This document shows, piece after piece, positions 1 to 10,241 of a stretch of 64,000 nucleotides of DNA (within the stretch, counting starts at the first letter, position 1; each line of letters opens with the position of its first letter). Position numbers and translations under genes: made by a program. Under the pieces are notes generated by a model. It did not search any database, was not told where the DNA came from, and saw nothing but the letters and a program-made list of their open reading frames with translations. This DNA is from Azorinus chamasolen (Eukaryota > Mollusca > Bivalvia > Cardiida > Solecurtidae). Location of the stretch: assembly GCA_963576725.1 (NCBI GenBank), contig OY755240.1, forward strand, positions 14,500,378-14,564,377. Direction: 5' to 3'.

Positions 1-14
1 TATATTTGCCATAA

Positions 15-49
15 TTGGGGGCATAGTGTTTCACAAACATATCTTGTTT
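15..49 (+). mobile_element. H1 Helentron-like element, 3' terminus only
   Basis: GGGGGCATAGTG is followed by a perfect stem-loop (GTGTTT/AAACAC) and ATCTTGTTT. This matches the 3' ends of the H1 copies at 7203, 40536 and 58361. The rest lies upstream of the window. Confidence 0.75.
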
Positions 50-205
50 CACTATGTTTTCAGCTTTCAGTAGATTATGTGTTTCTTCAATTGTGTCACA
101 TACAAGAACTATGACTTTAGCTATAACTTTTCTGTCATTACATTTACTGTGTGTTTCTTGTTTTCTCACTATGAATTTTGATAGTGCTAGTGCACCTACT
201 GATTG

Positions 206-455
206 TTAACTCTTTCCCAGTTCTATGTGTATTCCTAATTTCAATACCTTATTAATATTCACTGAAAAATAGGTAAAAAGGAAATTATGGAAGGTGGAAA
301 ATTGTAGCCATTTTAGAAAGTAAAGAAACGCATATTTCAAATTCCTGTAGCAAACAGAGCTGTCCCTTATCAGATGGCTCCAATAGGAGACCATCTGATC
401 TGGGTGTCTTCTGTTTGAAAATGTGTGAAAACATGATTATATAACGGGAAGTGTT
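206..455 (-). mobile_element. TTAA-A MITE, degenerate
   Basis: It starts with TTAA then ctctttcccagttctatg, and has the family's inner segments (gccattttagaaagtaaag) and a gcaaacagag-like hairpin at 345-415. The distal end is decayed and sits just upstream of the first PPIP5K exon. Confidence 0.7.
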
Positions 456-520
456 ATCAGACTTATGGTGGGACTATATTGAAAATAATAAATACATCCT
501 TTTCTTTTCCTAGGTATTCC
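409..520 (+). repeat. 112-bp exact duplication, copy 1 (contains 3' splice site)
   Basis: This stretch is identical, as read here, to 983-1094. It covers the end of a TTAA-A MITE, the branch/polypyrimidine region, the acceptor at 512-513 and the first seven exon bases. Copy 1 leads into the real exon. Confidence 0.9.
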
Positions 521-628
521 AAAGGAGTGGCATCCCCTGAAAGGTTTGTGAGGACCAGGCTGTATTTTACCAGTGAGAGTCACATACACAGTTTACTCAA
601 CATGCTGCGATATGGAGGCTTCTGTGAT
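514..628 (+). CDS. PPIP5K: PPIP5K exon: end of histidine-acid-phosphatase domain
   Basis: The acceptor is at 512-513 (polypyrimidine tract, then tag) and the donor at 629 (gat/gtaagt). The first base completes a codon begun in the previous exon; 38 codons follow. The peptide reads [20 protein letters not shown] and continues [18 protein letters not shown]. Vertebrate PPIP5K proteins carry an almost identical segment ([19 protein letters not shown]). The SESHIHSLL stretch lies near the C-terminal end of the phosphatase domain, where ordinary histidine acid phosphatases have their second histidine motif; that mapping is inferred. A second copy of the acceptor region lies 574 bp downstream, inside the intron. 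Confidence 0.95.
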
Positions 629-982
629 GTAAGTCTATTTCTAAGAATAGTCTGATACACTTCAGCCAAGTTTAGTAAGTGAATTGATGCCTGGTCGACA
701 CATAATTACTTGTTGTGTTACAGTGTACCTTTTGCAACTTAAGATAGGACAAAAAAAGATTTTGGTTGCATGTGGTGCCTAGAAACATTAGGTTTACCAA
801 GTGATTGTGGGAAACAAATGTTGTGGCATTGCAAACGGTGTAAACCTGATTAAAGGGCTCCTACAGGAGCCCATAAAATAGCATTTGTGTTGTACTTTCA
901 TTCCGAATGCCCTCACAAATTATACACTATAGGAGTTTATATATTACAGATTCTTGACAGTTTTCAATGGCAATACATTTCA

Positions 983-1094
983 TTCTGTTTGAAAATGTGT
1001 GAAAACATGATTATATAACGGGAAGTGTTATCAGACTTATGGTGGGACTATATTGAAAATAATAAATACATCCTTTTCTTTTCCTAGGTATTCC
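983..1094 (+). repeat. 112-bp exact duplication, copy 2 (decoy acceptor)
   Basis: This is the downstream copy of 409-520. It ends after cctaggtattcc and then runs into unrelated sequence, so it carries a complete 3' splice site with no PPIP5K coding sequence behind it. It lies in the intron that follows the exon. Confidence 0.9.
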
Positions 1095-1203
1095 TAGGTT
1101 CTGTATATTTTTGATACAAGAACTTGAATAATTAATATTCGTAATAGTCTGATTCATGCATGAATATTCATCAACTAAAGAGCTAAAGATTGGAATGACA
1201 GTA

Positions 1204-1447
1204 TTAACCATTTCCCTGTTCAATATTTATTCAAATTTCAATACCTACTGAATATTCATGGACAAAATAGTTATAATGAGATATTGAAGGTGGAACAGAG
1301 TAACCATTTTAGAAACTAAAGAAGCAGAGGTCTATCAGATTACATTGGCAAACAAAGCAGACCATGACCACCTATAGGAGCCATCTGATCTGGGTCTACT
1401 CTGTCTGCAACTGCATGAAAAAGCGGTTATATGAAGGAAAGGGTTAA
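1204..1447 (-). mobile_element. TTAA-A MITE
   Basis: TTAA stands on both sides, with ends ccatttccctgttc and gaaggaaaggg and the central imperfect hairpin around ctataggag. piggyBac-superfamily elements duplicate TTAA and usually begin CCC; the TIR here fits that. Confidence 0.85.
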
Positions 1448-1539
1448 CCTTGGATGATTTGAGTAGAAGTGAACTACTTACACATTGATAGTGTTTAACT
1501 TTGTAACTCTTTGCTTCGTAAACGCATCTTGTTCTTCAG

Positions 1540-1647
1540 GAAGTCAAAGATGAGCAGTGGAAGAAAGCCATGGACTTCCTTAGTACCACTGCTGAGCTGA
1601 ACTATATGACCCAAATCAACATCATGATGTTTGAGGACCCTTCAAAA
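1540..1647 (+). CDS. PPIP5K: PPIP5K exon: phosphatase domain C-terminus
   Basis: The acceptor is gttcttcag at 1538-1539 and the donor aaa/gtaaga at 1648. It holds exactly 36 codons, phase 0 at both ends. The peptide includes [15 protein letters not shown] and [19 protein letters not shown]. The DEQWKxAxDxL and [15 protein letters not shown] patterns are PPIP5K signatures seen in vertebrate PPIP5K1/2. The exon follows 514-628 in frame. Confidence 0.95.
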
Positions 1648-1719
1648 GTAAGACTCCTAATATTTAGGCACTGTAACTCATCTACTAGACAGATAGCTGG
1701 ATGTTTCCACATGATGAAC

Positions 1720-2051
1720 ATGTATGCATGAATTCATCATCTAATGAATATTAATTAACTTGATTTTTAAAAGGTAAAATCTTTGGCCTAGACAAACCTG
1801 TAGAATCTCAAGCTTTTGATTGGTCAGATTTGAGTTCTCAAGCTTTTGATTGGTCAGATTTGAGCCAAAGGCTGAAATCTGACCAATCAAAAACTTGAGA
1901 ACAAACTCAGACTGAACTAAAAGTTTTATAAGCATGGACCCTGATCTGTATAATTTCATATGCAAACAGATCAGACCCTGGTCAGGCTGCTCCTACAGGA
2001 GCCATCTGATCTGGATCTGCTCGGTTTGAAAGGTATGAAGTAAAGGGTTAA
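1720..2051 (-). mobile_element. TTAA-B MITE interrupted by FB-K
   Basis: The element has B-family segments (gaatattaattaacttgatt, cctgtagaatct), then a foldback insertion, then the rest of the B hairpin (gcaaacagatcagaccctgg...ggagcc) and the end gaagtaaagggttaa. The left end is approximate. Confidence 0.7.
1805..1937. mobile_element. FB-K foldback MITE nested in TTAA-B
   Basis: The palindrome is built on tctcaagcttttgattggtc with one arm segment duplicated, ending ...tttataagcatgg. Better copies are at 42927 and 9535. The left outer end is missing. Confidence 0.7.
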
Positions 2052-2249
2052 AAAGAGGAAATGCACATTTACCTTTAGTCCAGTCATCGGTCCATCTGTC
2101 ACCTGTTATGCCTCCTCCTTTGTAATGTCACAGTCATATACTGGTACCCAAGTCTCTGTTATTGCTTGTACAGGCCATGTCTGTTTTGCATAGTTGACTA
2201 TAGTATGTTGAAAGAGAGAGCAACCATGGGACCATTTCTAGTTCTTATT

Positions 2250-2445
2250 TCAACCTTTTCCCTTGTAAAAATGCCTTTTAACGCATTTGCAAACAGAGTA
2301 GACCCAGATCAGACGACTCCTATAGGAGCCATCTGACCAGGGTCTGCTCTGTTTGCTTATGACATAAGCCATTATAAAAAATTAGCTAATTATTATTCAT
2401 GACATCATTATTCATTAAATGAATATTGAACAGGGAAAGGGTTAA
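2250..2445 (+). mobile_element. TTAA-type MITE, A/B hybrid
   Basis: It starts tcaaccttttccc and ends cagggaaagggttaa. The hairpin centre is gactcctataggagcc. The inner 3' part (cattattcat) is B-like while the outermost end is A-like. Confidence 0.75.
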
Positions 2446-2493
2446 TTGTTTATTCCCACAGCCACTGTTTGACAGTCTTTTGTTTACCTATAG

Positions 2494-2619
2494 GAGGCTT
2501 CGTCCCCTGAGCGTTTCCACATAGAGCTTCACTTCAGTCCTGGTGCCTATACTAGTTGTGACAAGACGGTGATGAATCCTTCAAGCTCTGGCTACAGAAC
2601 CTCATTCTTTACAAGACAG
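2494..2619 (+). CDS. PPIP5K: PPIP5K exon: end of phosphatase domain
   Basis: The acceptor is acctatag at 2492-2493 and the donor cag/gtagga at 2620. It holds 42 codons, phase 0/0. It encodes EASSPERFHIELHFSPGAYT and continues to YRTSFFTRQ. The ERFHxELHFSPG motif ends the conserved phosphatase domain in animal PPIP5Ks; the Ser-rich remainder begins the variable tail. A ~9.8-kb transposon-filled intron follows. Confidence 0.95.
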
Positions 2620-2922
2620 GTAGGAGATTCTGGCAAGAACTGCCAATAATGATACTCAGATATTGCAAACTATGTAGATCTAGATTAGCTCTTTCACTGC
2701 TGGTGTCGCAAAGTCGCCAAAATGCACCAGGAAAAAATGTAATCCCAGATCAGGCACCACCTCTTCATTTGGAAAAAAAAATGGGAATAACTTTTAGTTA
2801 GGTAGGATTTCCATACTAACCTAGATTTACCTAGACTCGTCAGTGCTAAATGTGAAGGATGTTATACAAGCATATCTATGTTAGGTACGTTAAACTATTA
2901 AATGTACACATGCCAGTAGAGA

Positions 2923-3148
2923 ATAACTCTTTACTCCATGAATATTCATGTAACAAATAATGGCATCGTGAATATTTATCTGATTATTTTTTGTATTTGC
3001 ACAAAACACAGGAATATTTGGCAATGGCAGAAACTATAGAATATTTCATAAGCAAACAAGGCTGACCCTGATCAGACAGCTCTTACAAGAGGCCTCAGAT
3101 CTGAGTCTGCTTTATTTGCAAAGGCATATTTATGGAGTATAGGGTTAA
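2923..3148 (-). mobile_element. TTAA-B MITE
   Basis: It has ataa/TTAA boundaries, begins ctctttactccatgaat, has the B interior (gaatatttggcaatggcaga) and ends tttatggagtatagggttaa. Confidence 0.8.
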
Positions 3149-3237
3149 ATATGTACACATGCCAGGTGCCTTGTTTCAAAGAACATCTCATTTACATAAT
3201 GTTGAAAGCTAAATTTGAAGTCATTAGCAGAGGTCCA

Positions 3238-3409
3238 GATAAAGGTATGTACTCAAATACTAAAATCAACATTTGTCCTCCAAACCCTATGTTGTGAGCA
3301 TTCTTTAGAATCGTCTCGAAGAGACGATTCTAAAGAGTGGTCACACTATAGGGCTTGGTGGAGAATTGACAATTTTAGTATTTGCCTATTTGGGTACGCA
3401 CAGTTATCT
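3238..3409. mobile_element. FB-E foldback MITE
   Basis: A palindrome of ~170 bp: agataaaggtatgtactc at the left pairs with gtacgcacagttatct at the right, and the arms carry ccaaaccctatgttgtga and the centre tcgtctcgaagagacga. Related copies are at 5803, 6617 (half), 19652, 36275, 41637 and 49580. Its long arms create spurious ORFs. Confidence 0.85.
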
Positions 3410-3514
3410 GTAGCTCTGCATTAGCACACATTATCATAGATAAATATTTTTAGATAGTTATGCTTTTCATCCTTATGCTGGCAAATGTTACCTAACTTAC
3501 ATTTGCACGCAGCG

Positions 3515-4612
3515 TAAGCCTCCGTCACACTTTGACCACGTCCATGAAGACCGCGCTGCGTCCTGAAAATGTCGTAGGACGTAGCAAGGACAGGGTAAAA
3601 ATTATAAAAAATACATTTCTCAAGTTCCTGCTACGCTCATACCACGTTTTCGCTAGGTTCTTACTGCGTCCAACACGTTCCCACTATGTTCTTACTACGC
3701 GTGTATTCAGGCGGGTACCACGTCCAACACGTTCTTGCTATGCTTTAACTACGCTCGTACTAGGTCCCTACTACGACCGCCAAGATAGCACTGTGTTCTT
3801 ACCACGCGCTCATCACGTTCTCACCGCGTTCTATGTTTGCATATAAAATTCTGCGATTCGGCCCGATCTGATCATTCATTCTGCGACTTTCTTCTGAGCA
3901 AAAGTAAAGTATTTTATATCAGAAAATATGCCGAGAAGGAAGGGGGGCTTCTATTTCTTCTCCGTCTTCTCCTTCTCACAAGCAATAGCGCGACCTGTCC
4001 ATCGAGGAGAGCCTGTTGTCCAGCCAATACAGCAACATGCTGGAGAAGTTCTTGGTTGTCCATTCTATATTGAAATGGAAGTGAAAGGGAAATGAATCCA
4101 GTTTTTATACTCGACCACCAGAACGTGGCATGGTCGTGGCTAGAGCCTGCTGCAAACGTACCTTGGACGTGATAAGCACCGGTAGAACGTACTAAGAACC
4201 TAATGCGGTCTTTTGAAACGTAGTAGGGACGTATCATTGTCGCAACACTAGCGTGGAAGGGTCGTAGTGAGAACCCGATGGACGTAGCAAGAACGTAGTG
4301 ACAACCTAGAGACAACGTGATGCGAACATCACACACTCGTCCACGTCTGCACTACGCGTGTATTGCGTCAATGATGTTCTTACTAGGTTTTAGCTACGTA
4401 ATTACTACGACCTTACCAAGTTCTTACCACGTCCTGATTTGACCACGTCCTCGCCATGTAAGTTTCACCCACGTTCTTCACGTCCATGAAGACCATACCA
4501 TGCGCAAAGCCGTGTCTACTGCGTCCTCGCTACGTTGTACACGTTCGCACTGCGTTCTGGCATATTTTTGAGGACGTAGTGGGAACGTGGCCTAGTGTGA
4601 CGGGGGTATTAG
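3515..4612. mobile_element. GC-rich element with CCGTCACAC ends (Harbinger-like)
   Basis: The ends are inverted: taagcctccgtcacactt at the left and gtgtgacgggggtatta at the right. The interior is far more GC-rich than its surroundings and is largely degenerate short repeats around acgttcttactacgtcc. On the minus strand it holds an Arg-rich peptide resembling Harbinger transposase N-termini. A clean target duplication could not be read. Confidence 0.6.
3914..4063 (-). pseudogene. Possible Harbinger transposase N-terminal remnant
   Basis: A 49-residue reading frame starts MDNQELLQHVAVLAGQQALL and reaches an RRRRRRR run seven residues after LLDGQV. From memory, PIF/Harbinger nucleases in animals often begin with a Leu/Ala-rich helix followed by a poly-Arg stretch. 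There is no DDE domain; the frame stops soon after the Arg run, so at best this is a fragment. Confidence 0.3.
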
Positions 4613-4737
4613 ATTAAGATGAGAATTCGAGATACTTGGAGTCTTTACAGGATCTACATTGTTTGTTAAACTCAGTCAGTAGTATCTCGAAATCTTGAAT
4701 GGATTGAAAATAAGTTAAAGTTGCAACAGATTGGAAT

Positions 4738-4929
4738 TCAACCCATTCCCTCATATTGAAGTCTGTGTAAAAGTCTTTTTTTTTTAAACCATTGTGATAT
4801 TTATCACAATGGTTTCAGAACTACACAATTCTAAAAATATTGCTTTTTTCCATTAAATGGCAATTGTTCCTTTTCAGTAATCTAATTCAAAGAGGATGAC
4901 TAAAAATGTACTCTGAGGGTACGGGTTAA
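4738..4929 (+). mobile_element. TTAA-C MITE, degenerate
   Basis: It begins tcaacccattccctcatatt, has the centre caccattgtgat-like palindrome (gtgatatttatcacaatgg) and ends gtacgggttaa. The central hairpin is shortened. Confidence 0.7.
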
Positions 4930-5034
4930 AATGATAGTATTTTTACAGCAGGTTAAGGACAGGGTACTGAAATACTTATGGTCCTCCCACTTATTACAGG
5001 TTACTGGTAGTCATTGTTCAGGTTGGTATAGATG

Positions 5035-5560
5035 CTCGACTCCTTCCCTGTTCAATATTCATGTAAGCAATAGTGACATTATGAATATCTAGAAGCTGAT
5101 TTTTAGCTTGTCTGTTTCAAAGAAAAGTCGAGCTATTGTGATGGGTCGTCGTCGTCGTCGGTGGCGTGCAAAAACTTTAATGTAGCTCATTACTCGAAAA
5201 GTATAAGAGGTATCAACATGAAACTTCATAGGTTAGTATATCTCATTGAGGGAAAGGCCCCTACATAAGAACCATAACTCCTGGTTTCAAAATTTTGGAT
5301 TTATGGCCCTTAATCTTTTTCATTTTTTTTTTATTTAGCTGGACAGGTACCAAATCAGACGAGCGTTGGCGCCACACACGACTCTTGTTTATAATGATAT
5401 ATGTACACAGAATGTTTTGGTTCTAGTAGGAATAGATCTATTTTAATTTCATAAGTAAACAGAGCAGCAACTTATCAGACTTATCTTACGGCAGCTGTCT
5501 GATCTGGGTCTACTTTGTTCGCAAGGCATAGAAAGGCGTATTTATGGAGTAAATGATTAA
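5035..5560 (-). mobile_element. TTAA-B MITE interrupted by an H4 element
   Basis: Left part: gactccttccctgttcaat...ctgattttt. Right part resumes with aatgatatatgtacacag and continues through the B hairpin to tttatggagtaaatgattaa. The two halves flank the H4 element at 5105-5390. Confidence 0.75.
5105..5390 (+). mobile_element. H4 Helentron-like element
   Basis: It begins agcttgtctgtttc after a T run, contains (gtc)n and a caacatgaaacttcat segment, and ends with gacgagcg...cgactcttgttt. It is inserted between T residues of a B MITE. A second copy is at 38358 and fragments at 37789 and 57066. Confidence 0.7.
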
Positions 5561-5802
5561 TATTCCTGACATCATTATTTCTTTCATGAATATTCATGGA
5601 AGTAAGGGTTAACTTTAATCCTCAGATAAGAATAACCTCAACACAGTTGACTAAGTCACTGCTTATCTTTACATTTAAAGGATACCACATCTCCTGTTCC
5701 TGTAAGTCTATATTTGTTATTTGAGAGCAGTGCTAGGAGTGTGTGTTTGCAGCGTTGCGATCTAACCATTATTCTGCCAAGTGTGACCTGACTCAGAGCT
5801 TC

Positions 5803-5977
5803 AGATAAGATGCATAAATTTAAACATTTTCAAGAATATCTTCTTTATTTCTCCACCAAACCCTATAGTGTGACCACTCTTTAGAATCGTCTCGAATAGA
5901 CGAATCTAAAGAGTGGTCACACTATAGGGTTTGGTGGAGAAATGAAGATTTTAGTATTTCGGTACACACCTTTATCT
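5803..5977. mobile_element. FB-E foldback MITE
   Basis: The arms include ccaccaaaccctatagtgtg and its complement cacactatagggtttggtgg, with a centre of cgtctcgaatagacga. Ends are agataaga and tttatct. Confidence 0.85.
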
Positions 5978-6073
5978 GTAGCTCTGTGACTTGCAGTTGC
6001 AAACAGCTTGGATCCAAAATAGACGACAAGTTACTTGCTGTCTTATCTAGATCCAAGCTGTTTGTTGCTTGGT

Positions 6074-6292
6074 TTAATCCATTCCATCATATTGACACTT
6101 TATGACGTCTCTGTTAAAGTCTCCTTTTGAAACCACTTTGATAAATCGAGCATTTGCTCCTGTGGAGCAAATGCTCGATTTATCACAATGGTTTCAGTAC
6201 TACACAATTCTAAAGTTTTCTTTTTCTCTTGTAAATGGTCCTTTTATGCACAGAGGTTGGGTCTAAAAATAGCCTATGAGGGAAAGGGTTAA
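6074..6292 (+). mobile_element. TTAA-C MITE
   Basis: TTAA stands on both sides. The perfect central palindrome includes gagcatttgctcctgtgg; the right end reads agcctatgagggaaaggg. Confidence 0.85.
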
Positions 6293-6616
6293 TAGGTTTA
6301 CAAAAACTTGAATAAGTAAGAAAAAATATGCAAAATTTGTGTTGTTAGTCTTTGGCAGCTTTGCTGTCAAAACTGGAACCCATTTTAACCTGTAGTTCTT
6401 AGTAAACTAGTCTAAATATGAAATCTGAGTTCATCTAAGTTTTGTTTTGAGGGGTGTTTCTACAAGAACTCTTGTGTGCATTTGTGACCTTTGGATTAAG
6501 AGACATTGGCCACAAATTGTTTAACCTTTTCTCGCACATTAACACCTTTTTCACACATTTGCAAACAAAATTTTTATTGACCGGTATATACAAAGTCCAG
6601 TAATTAATCTGCTACT

Positions 6617-6689
6617 GATAAAGGTGCGTACCAGAATACTAAAATCGTCATTTCTCCACCAAACCCTATATTGTGACTTCTTCTATAAA
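6617..6689. mobile_element. FB-E half element
   Basis: Only the left arm is present: gataaaggtgcgtaccag to ccaccaaaccctatattgtg. Confidence 0.6.
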
Positions 6690-7095
6690 GTATAATCTGT
6701 CCTAACCCATTCCCTCATATTGACGACTTTTGACGACTCTGTAAAAGTCACTTTGTGAAACCATTGTGATAAATAGAGCATTTGCTCCTATAGGAGCAAA
6801 TGCTCTATTTATCACAATGGTTTCAACCTACAAAATTCTGTTTGTTTCCTTTTCTCTAGTTAATGCTCCTTTTCGGTAGATTTATTCAAAGAGTTTGTAT
6901 CTAAAAATAGCCTATGTCGAGGGAATGGGTTAAGCGGTCATCAAGAAGAGGTTTAAATATGTGTCTTTAAGGCAGGTGATAGCTTAATGCAGGATAAATG
7001 TAATGCAAAAAGCTCCTATATGGGCTTTCTGCATTACTTTTGCCCTGCATTAAGCAACCACCTGCTTTTAAGACTCCCATGTTCAATAAATGGCC
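6690..7095 (+). mobile_element. TA-P (pogo-like) MITE split by TTAA-C
   Basis: The left end aatctgtcct and the right body aagcggtcatcaag join across the TTAA-C insertion; compare the intact junction cctgtcctaagcggtcatt at 27791. The hairpin is gcaggtgatagcttaatgca...tgcattaagcaaccacctgc. The right end is decayed. Confidence 0.65.
6702..6933 (+). mobile_element. TTAA-C MITE
   Basis: Boundaries are ctaa/TTAA; ends ccattccctcatattgacg and gagggaatggg. The central hairpin gcatttgctcctataggagc is intact. It is nested in a TA-P element. Confidence 0.85.
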
Positions 7096-7202
7096 TGGCT
7101 CTACTTTAAATATTCATGAGATGAAGGAAAGGGGTTAATGGATAAAAATTGAAAGATCCTGTATGAATGGGCAACCAAATGTAAAGTTTTTACAGATCTG
7201 AT

Positions 7203-7588
7203 CGGGGGGGGGGGGCATATTGTTTTTTGCCCAGTCTGTTTGTCTGTTTGTTTGTCACCAGCTTTAACAATGGTCATAACTTTTGAGCCAGTACAGATAG
7301 ATACTTAATATTTGGCATGCATATGTATCTCATAAATCCGCACACTTTGAGGGGTGACATGTCATGGTCAAGGTCATAGGTCAAATATATAGGTCAAATC
7401 ACCGACATTAACATTGGCCATAACTTTTGAACCAGTAGAGATCGATAGAGGCTTGATGTTTGGTATGCATGTGTATCTCATGAAGCTGCACCTTTTGAAG
7501 TGTGACATGTCAAGTTCATCCTTCAGGGTCAAAGGTCAAATTGGCGGGGGGGGGGGGACATAGTGTTTCACAAACACATCTTGTTTAT
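7203..7588 (+). mobile_element. H1 Helentron-like element
   Basis: A G-run plus gcatattgtt is followed by (tgtctgttt)n, two copies of a ~170-bp unit (ggtcataacttttgagccag, caaggtcaaagg), then GGGGGGACATAG, stem-loop GTGTTT/AAACAC and atcttgttt. Confidence 0.75.
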
Positions 7589-7675
7589 TTATAAGGAGGT
7601 AGATGGCAAAGTAAATAAATTCATTTCTTTTTAGTAGACTAAGACACAAAAATATGAATCTGTGAGAGCAAGCTT

Positions 7676-8090
7676 ACATTTGAATATTCATGTAAGAAAT
7701 AGAGGTTATGAGTATTTATTAGCTGACTTTTTTATCTTCAGATAGCAAATGTACACAGGAATGCTTGTATTGATAGAAATTGTAGAGTCAGGTTTATTTT
7801 AAATTTATAAGCAGTCTGTGTCTATTCTGTTTAACCCATTCCCACATATTGACGCCTTCTGACGTTTTTGTAAAAGTCACTCTTTCAAACCATTGTGATA
7901 AATAGAGCATTTGCTCCACAGTAGCAAATGCTCTATTTATTAAAATAGTTTAAAACTACAAAATTCTAAAATTTTACTTTTCTCTAGTAAATGCTACTTT
8001 TGGGTAGATTCATTCAAAGAGGTTGGATCTAAAAATAGCCTATGGAGGAATGGGTTAAAAAGGCATGGAAAATTGTGTATATGAGCAGAA
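7676..8090 (-). mobile_element. TTAA-B MITE, degenerate, split by TTAA-C
   Basis: Left part: gaatattcatgtaagaaata and aggaatgcttgtattgatag. The hairpin arm reaches gtctattctgtt, where the C element starts; the remnant aaaaaggcatggaaaattg follows. Confidence 0.6.
7831..8058 (+). mobile_element. TTAA-C MITE
   Basis: TTAA stands on both sides. Ends are cccattcccacatattgacg and ggaggaatggg. One hairpin arm differs (gctccacagtagc), so the centre is no longer perfect. Confidence 0.85.
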
Positions 8091-8565
8091 GGGTGAAACT
8101 CATTTTTGTAGATACAAAATATATAAACCTTTGAGAATGTGCTTATCTGACAAACAGGTTTGGGGCGTTGTTTTTTTTCAAACTAACCACAGCTATTGTT
8201 TGAAGGCATTATTGTGAACACAAGACATCTAATAATGTTATGTTTTGTGTGAACTGCACCAGGTGTCAGTGGAGGTATTACGTATTCACCACCGTTTTAT
8301 TTGCACCTATGTGAGTATAATGTCACCCTAGGGAATTGATATCATCTATAGCCCAATTTCAGCCATTTTATGCCACCCATGAAATACAGGGATTTATTGC
8401 TTTGCATATGTCTGAATGCTGTTGCTTGGTAGAATTGACAAACTTTGATCTTGCCAGTAGCCTAATGGTTATTGTGTTCCATTTGCTTGAAAATGTTACT
8501 GTAGCATAGGGACTTATGGCTCTGCAAAAATCAGCTACATTGACCTTGGAAAACCCAGAGTTATG
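8091..8565. other. No gene recognised; repeat-like spacer
   Basis: Nothing coding is supported. Positions 8440-8570 share phrases with 9060-9330 (attgaccttggaa, agttatg), suggesting an unclassified interspersed repeat. Confidence 0.4.
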
Positions 8566-8566
8566 A

Positions 8567-8807
8567 CTCTTGCTGTTCATGTCAATATACCTACCTGTAA
8601 ATGGTGAAGAGCCTGATGACCAGTGATGAGACAGCTCCTGCAGGAGCTGTCTCATCAGGGTCTGCACTATTTTCATGTTGATTGTGTAACCAGTGCACTC
8701 CACAGCAGTGATCGCACAGACAAATATTTGTAGACAGTGAAAATATATGTAATCATACAGCAGCACATGGGTAAAGAAGGAGAAACGTATTTTAGGAGAA
8801 GGGTTAA
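8567..8807 (+). mobile_element. TTAA-F MITE
   Basis: It contains gctgttcatgtcaatatacc, a hairpin gagacagctcctgcaggagc, and ends ggagaagggttaa. The better copy is 57870-58119. Confidence 0.75.
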
Positions 8808-8929
8808 TGATATCTATATTTCCTGAGTATGGAGTTAAGGGTTAAAGTCTACACTTAGTTTACTTTTGCACTCATGTTTCGTATATATGATTAAATGCAA
8901 AGGCACAGTGTATCTAGCTGTAGTTTCAT

Positions 8930-9340
8930 CATCATCATCATCACTCATTTCTCATCATCAGCATAATCATTTTCATGATACCATGCCGAGGGTGGAGGGA
9001 TATAATTTTGGTGTTTTTCGTCCTTCTGTGCGTCCCAGAATTTGGAGGTTCTTTTAAATCATGTGTAAAAAATCACAATAAAGAAAGGTGGCCTGGCAAG
9101 TATCACTCACATTGGTCATGGAACACCAGAGTTATGGCCCTTTGTTTTTAAAAAACTACAGAAATTATTATGTAACCTCAGAAACAGTTAAGAGTTTTTC
9201 TATGAAGCGTTTTTGTAAATGGTAAGTAGCATAAGGAAATGTGGCCCTACAAGTATCACTCATATTGACCTTGGAACACCAGAAGTATGGGCCCTTTGTT
9301 TGTCTGGTCAATAACACAGTTAAATACTGAGGCCAGAACT
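8930..9340 (+). repeat. Unclassified repeat with two ~160-bp units
   Basis: Two related segments (9090-9160 and 9240-9310) share caagtatcactcac/tatt and ggaacaccagagttatggcc. A short (atc)n stretch precedes them. The layout recalls the internal repeats of H elements, but no terminal hairpin was found. Confidence 0.4.
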
Positions 9341-9534
9341 TGTTTTGGAGGGTGGGGGGGGGGGGGAGAAGAGATAGCAGTTCAGTGAATTTGATCGATG
9401 ATCATATATCCTATAGACATTTCTCCATGTATACCTCATCTGAGTCCTTATTGAAAATGTTTATCACCGTAATTGCCCTCAATATTTGGCCAGACAAACT
9501 GTAATTAATTAGGCAAATAGTTAAGAACCAGGGT

Positions 9535-9653
9535 CTATGCTTATAAAGCTTTTTAGTTGAGTCTGAGTTTGTTCCCAAGCCTTTGGCTCAAATTTGGCCA
9601 ATCAAAAACTTGAGAACGAACTCTGACTTGACTAAAAAGTTTTATAAGCATGG
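9535..9653. mobile_element. FB-K foldback MITE
   Basis: ctatgcttataaagc at the left pairs with gttttataagcatgg at the right; the arms contain gagtctgagtttgttc and gaacgaactctgac around ccaagcctttggctc. Confidence 0.8.
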
Positions 9654-9978
9654 AACCAGATCAGCTCTACCCTGTTTTTGCTCAAATAGTTTTACGATGT
9701 CAAAAATCGAGGGGGGAGGGCGGAGTTTGGGTGTTTGAATCTGGCCTCAGATTCATGATGTCATGCTTCTTACATGAATTTTAGTTTAATTGAAGATAAA
9801 TAATTCAACCATTTCATAATCATTCCATGTTTTATAGATTACCTAGCATCCATGATTATTTGAGAATTTCTGGTTTTCTGATTTTCTGGTCATGCACATG
9901 TAATACAATGCCACTCTCTAGGATCTGCATACCAGGGTGGAGGTTATGCATGTTTGAAGTGTCTCTTTGCATGTTGCA
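9654..9978. other. No feature recognised
   Basis: AT-rich intron sequence between repeats. No open frame, splice-site pair or repeat end could be supported. Confidence 0.4.
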
Positions 9979-10018
9979 TTAACTCTTCCACTGCCAATGT
10001 CACATCTGTGATTATATA

Positions 10019-10241
10019 CAGTAAAACCTCTCTATAACGACCACTAAATTGTGTTAATTAGTTGGTATATTTGGCAAGTGGTTGCTTTAAGCAAGGTGAA
10101 AGTTAAACAGAACGCTCCTACAGGAGCGTTCTGTTTTTGTAGGAGCGTTCTGTTTTACTATTACCTTGCTTTAAGCATCCACCTGCCTTTAACACAAAAT
10201 ACTTGATGTAATTTAGTGGTCGTTATAGAGAGGTTTTACTG
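10019..10241. mobile_element. TA-P (pogo/Tigger-like) MITE
   Basis: TA flanks at 10017 and 10242. TIR: cagtaaaacctctctataac / gttatagagaggttttactg, extending through accactaaatt. The centre repeats aggagcgttctgtttt. TA duplication and CAGTAAAACC-type ends fit pogo/Tigger (Tc1/mariner) elements. Confidence 0.85.

Noticed and set aside
3532..4336. ORFs of 104 and 140 codons on opposite strands
   Set aside because: They are made of degenerate short repeats of the GC-rich element; only the 49-residue Arg-rich end of the minus frame is kept as a weak transposase candidate.
8368..8766. 132-codon minus-strand ORF
   Set aside because: It spans an unclassified repeat and a TTAA-F MITE and has no recognisable motif or splice context.
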